From Bacteroidales bacterium (GTDB lineage Bacteria > Bacteroidota > Bacteroidia > Bacteroidales > UBA932), in assembly GCA_024401695.1 (NCBI GenBank), contig JAKSKN010000012.1, forward strand, positions 1 to 64,000: a DNA stretch of 64,000 nucleotides, in the 5' to 3' direction. Position numbers and translations under genes: made by a program. The notes under the pieces were generated by a model. It ran no database searches, was not told where the DNA came from, and saw nothing but the letters and a program-made list of their open reading frames with translations. This document shows, in pieces, positions 62,699-64,000 of this stretch (its first letter is position 1; every line of letters starts with the position of its first letter).

Positions 62699-63976
62699 TT
62701 ATTTGCTGATTTTTGACATAACCTTGCGGGCTTCATTGAGAATCTCGCGTTCTCCCTTGATCTCACGGTGCCTCATCACGAATTTTCCGTCGCATATCAA
62801 TGAATCGATGCAGTCGGAGTGGGCGGAATAAACCAGGTTGGCAAGGAATGGGGCGGGGGACAGGAAGAAGGTGTTGTCGGTATCAATTATCATAATGTCG
62901 GCGACTGCGCCTTCTGCGAGACGCCCGCCGTTGAAATTCAATGCTTTGGCACCATTGACGGTGGCCATGTCCAGAAGTTCCGGCAAAGGTAGTGCGGAAG
63001 GGTCGTCACGCCAGGCTTTCTGGAATATGGCTGAAGTCTTCATCGCTTCAAGGATGTCGAGATTGTTGGATGAACCGCAGCCGTCGGTGCCTATGCAGAT
63101 GTTTACGCCTGCGTCGCGGAGTTCGTTATACAGGAATCTGTAACCGGATGCGAGTTTCGTGTTGGAATTGACGTTGTGCACGCAATGGACGCCGCGGGCG
63201 GCGAGGATCTCGATGTCGTGCGGAGAAAGCCACAACGTATGCGCAGCGATCACCCGCGGGGAAAGAAGCCCCAGACTGTCGAAATATTCGACCGGAGTGA
63301 GCCCGCCGTGGGCCGCCTTGCAGTCTTCAACTTCCTTGCGGGTCTCGCAGAGGTGGATGTGCAGACGCAGGCCGTTCTGCTCGGAATAGTCGCGTATCCA
63401 GTTGAGGGAGCGTTCGCTCACGGTATAGACTGCGTGGAATGCGAGCTGATACATTGTCAGTCTGTAGCCGGCATCCCTGGCTGCCGCGGTCTGAAGCTGG
63501 CACTGTGCTATCTGGCGTTCGGCTTCTTCCGGGTCGAAACGGTCAAGGAAATCATAGCCGGAGGCTATTCGTATGCCCATCTCCTCCGCTGCTTTTATGG
63601 AGGCGGAATGATACCAGTACTGGTCGTTGAAGGTGGTGGTGCCCGTCCTGATCATTTCGAGACAGGCGACTTTGGTGGCCCAGTAGACGTATTCGCTGTC
63701 TATGCCTTCCTCGATCTTCCAGATCTTGTTTATCCAGTCGTGGAATACGAGGTCTTCGCCGACACCGCGCATCATCGACATGCCGGCGTGGGTGTGCATA
63801 TTCACGAATCCCGGCAGCGCGACCTTGCCGGCGCACTGCATAATCTCCATATCACCGGCAAGCTGCCAGTGAGCGCACGACCCTGCGGGCTCGATCCTGC
63901 AGATCAGACCTTTGTCTATGAGTATGTCTTTCTGAGAGTCGTTTACAGTGATGTTCTTGAGAAGGATGGCTCCCAT
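62699..63976 (-). CDS. mtaD: Amidohydrolase of the MTA/SAH/5'-deoxyadenosine deaminase family
   Basis: This 425-residue amidohydrolase has metal ligands in NMHTHAGMSMMRGVGEDL (HxH near 62-64), LHIHLCETRKE, AAHTLWLS and IGTDGCGSSNNLD. The ending GRLAEGAVADIMIID is typical of the family. It deaminates adenosine-containing by-products such as S-adenosylhomocysteine, methylthioadenosine or 5'-deoxyadenosine to the inosyl form, which the adjacent phosphorylase could cleave. Exact substrate unproven; chlorohydrolase-like members are an alternative. Its ATG overlaps the upstream stop by one base. Confidence 0.88.
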   Translation of the reverse strand: MGAILLKNITVNDSQKDILIDKGLICRIEPAGSCAHWQLAGDMEIMQCAGKVALPGFVNMHTHAGMSMMRGVGEDLVFHDWINKIWKIEEGIDSEYVYWATKVACLEMIRTGTTTFNDQYWYHSASIKAAEEMGIRIASGYDFLDRFDPEEAERQIAQCQLQTAAARDAGYRLTMYQLAFHAVYTVSERSLNWIRDYSEQNGLRLHIHLCETRKEVEDCKAAHGGLTPVEYFDSLGLLSPRVIAAHTLWLSPHDIEILAARGVHCVHNVNSNTKLASGYRFLYNELRDAGVNICIGTDGCGSSNNLDILEAMKTSAIFQKAWRDDPSALPLPELLDMATVNGAKALNFNGGRLAEGAVADIMIIDTDNTFFLSPAPFLANLVYSAHSDCIDSLICDGKFVMRHREIKGEREILNEARKVMSKISK

Positions 63977-64000
63977 CAGAGTTCGTCGAAATCAACATCT
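63976..64000 (-). CDS. 3' end of an upstream gene cut by the window edge
   Basis: A minus-strand frame ends in the residues DVDFDEL and a TGA stop that overlaps the deaminase ATG by one base (TGATG). Too little remains to identify it; the overlap suggests it belongs to the same operon. Confidence 0.5.

Noticed and set aside
1-64000. CRISPR arrays, insertion sequences, prophage genes, rRNA operon, replication origin
   Set aside because: Reading through the window I found no regularly spaced repeats, transposase, integrase or phage structural genes, rRNA sequence, or DnaA-box cluster. The only mobile-like trace is the ATPase fragment at the left end.

Overview
The window looks like chromosome from a member of the Bacteroidales, probably a gut or host-associated lineage of the Rikenellaceae/Cryptobacteroides kind; the exact genus cannot be fixed from sequence alone. 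The evidence is a large fimbrillin (Mfa-like) gene array, DUF3575/DUF5119/Mfa2-type fimbrial partners, DUF4249 with a TonB-dependent receptor, a Bacteroidetes-length SecA, a DUF3869-type lipoprotein with an OmpA protein, and repeated use of the Bacteroidetes -7 promoter box TAnnTTTG. Base composition is moderate, with AT-rich patches at promoters and at the 3' ends of two adhesin genes.

Layout. (1) 1-3.9 kb: an AAA-ATPase remnant, then a lipoprotein / TonB receptor / DUF4249 operon (minus). (2) 3.9-24.3 kb (minus): a 20-kb surface-fibre locus. In transcription order it holds a DUF3575 outer-membrane protein, a DUF5119 lipoprotein, eight fimbrillin-family lipoproteins and two very large lipoproteins with fibronectin type III domains, ending in a strong terminator. 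A divergent membrane-embedded AraC-type regulator (24.4-25.7 kb) heads it. (3) 25.7-29.9 kb: secA, bactofilin and a zinc-ribbon protein. (4) 30.1-37.1 kb: a short SSB followed by a second, compact fimbrial locus (OmpA/TPR-like lipoprotein, FimA/Mfa1-like subunit, FimB/Mfa2-like anchor, large tip-like lipoprotein). (5) 37.1-43.9 kb: dTDP-L-rhamnose genes rmlB and rmlACD, separated by a bile-acid-symporter-family transporter, a PlsC acyltransferase and an outer-membrane barrel. (6) 43.8-48.4 kb (minus): oxidative TCA operon acn-icd-gltA. (7) 48.5-53.8 kb: an aminotransferase plus an L-fucose-type oxidative sugar operon (amidohydrolase/lactonase, FucP-like permease, zinc dehydrogenase, aldo-keto reductase). 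(8) 53.8-57.1 kb: tRNA-Val(GAC), a TapB/DUF3108-like protein, a second aminotransferase and a YjbH-like outer-membrane protein. (9) 57.2-59.5 kb: lipoprotein plus OmpA. (10) 59.5-64 kb: coiled-coil protein, zapA, a 6S-like RNA, rny, then purine nucleoside phosphorylase and an MTA/SAH-type deaminase (minus).

The most interesting system is the fimbrillin array. Two of its promoters, 3 kb apart, share the same architecture: a -7 box, 20-21 nt, box I (ATTGTYWRTTTGW), exactly 11 nt, then box II (TTYAAAWCGTAAAW). A third promoter in the array carries box II alone. Further box I copies form a 20-21-nt tandem repeat in front of the divergent AraC-type regulator. Together with internal hairpins this suggests a coordinated but segmented fibre regulon run by the adjacent membrane regulator. 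Nearly all subunits also carry a T-K-A motif at residues about 44-54, where FimA-type pilins are proteolytically matured, and most end in an FDPxVxDW motif. These links are read from the sequence or inferred from known families; none was tested by search or experiment.
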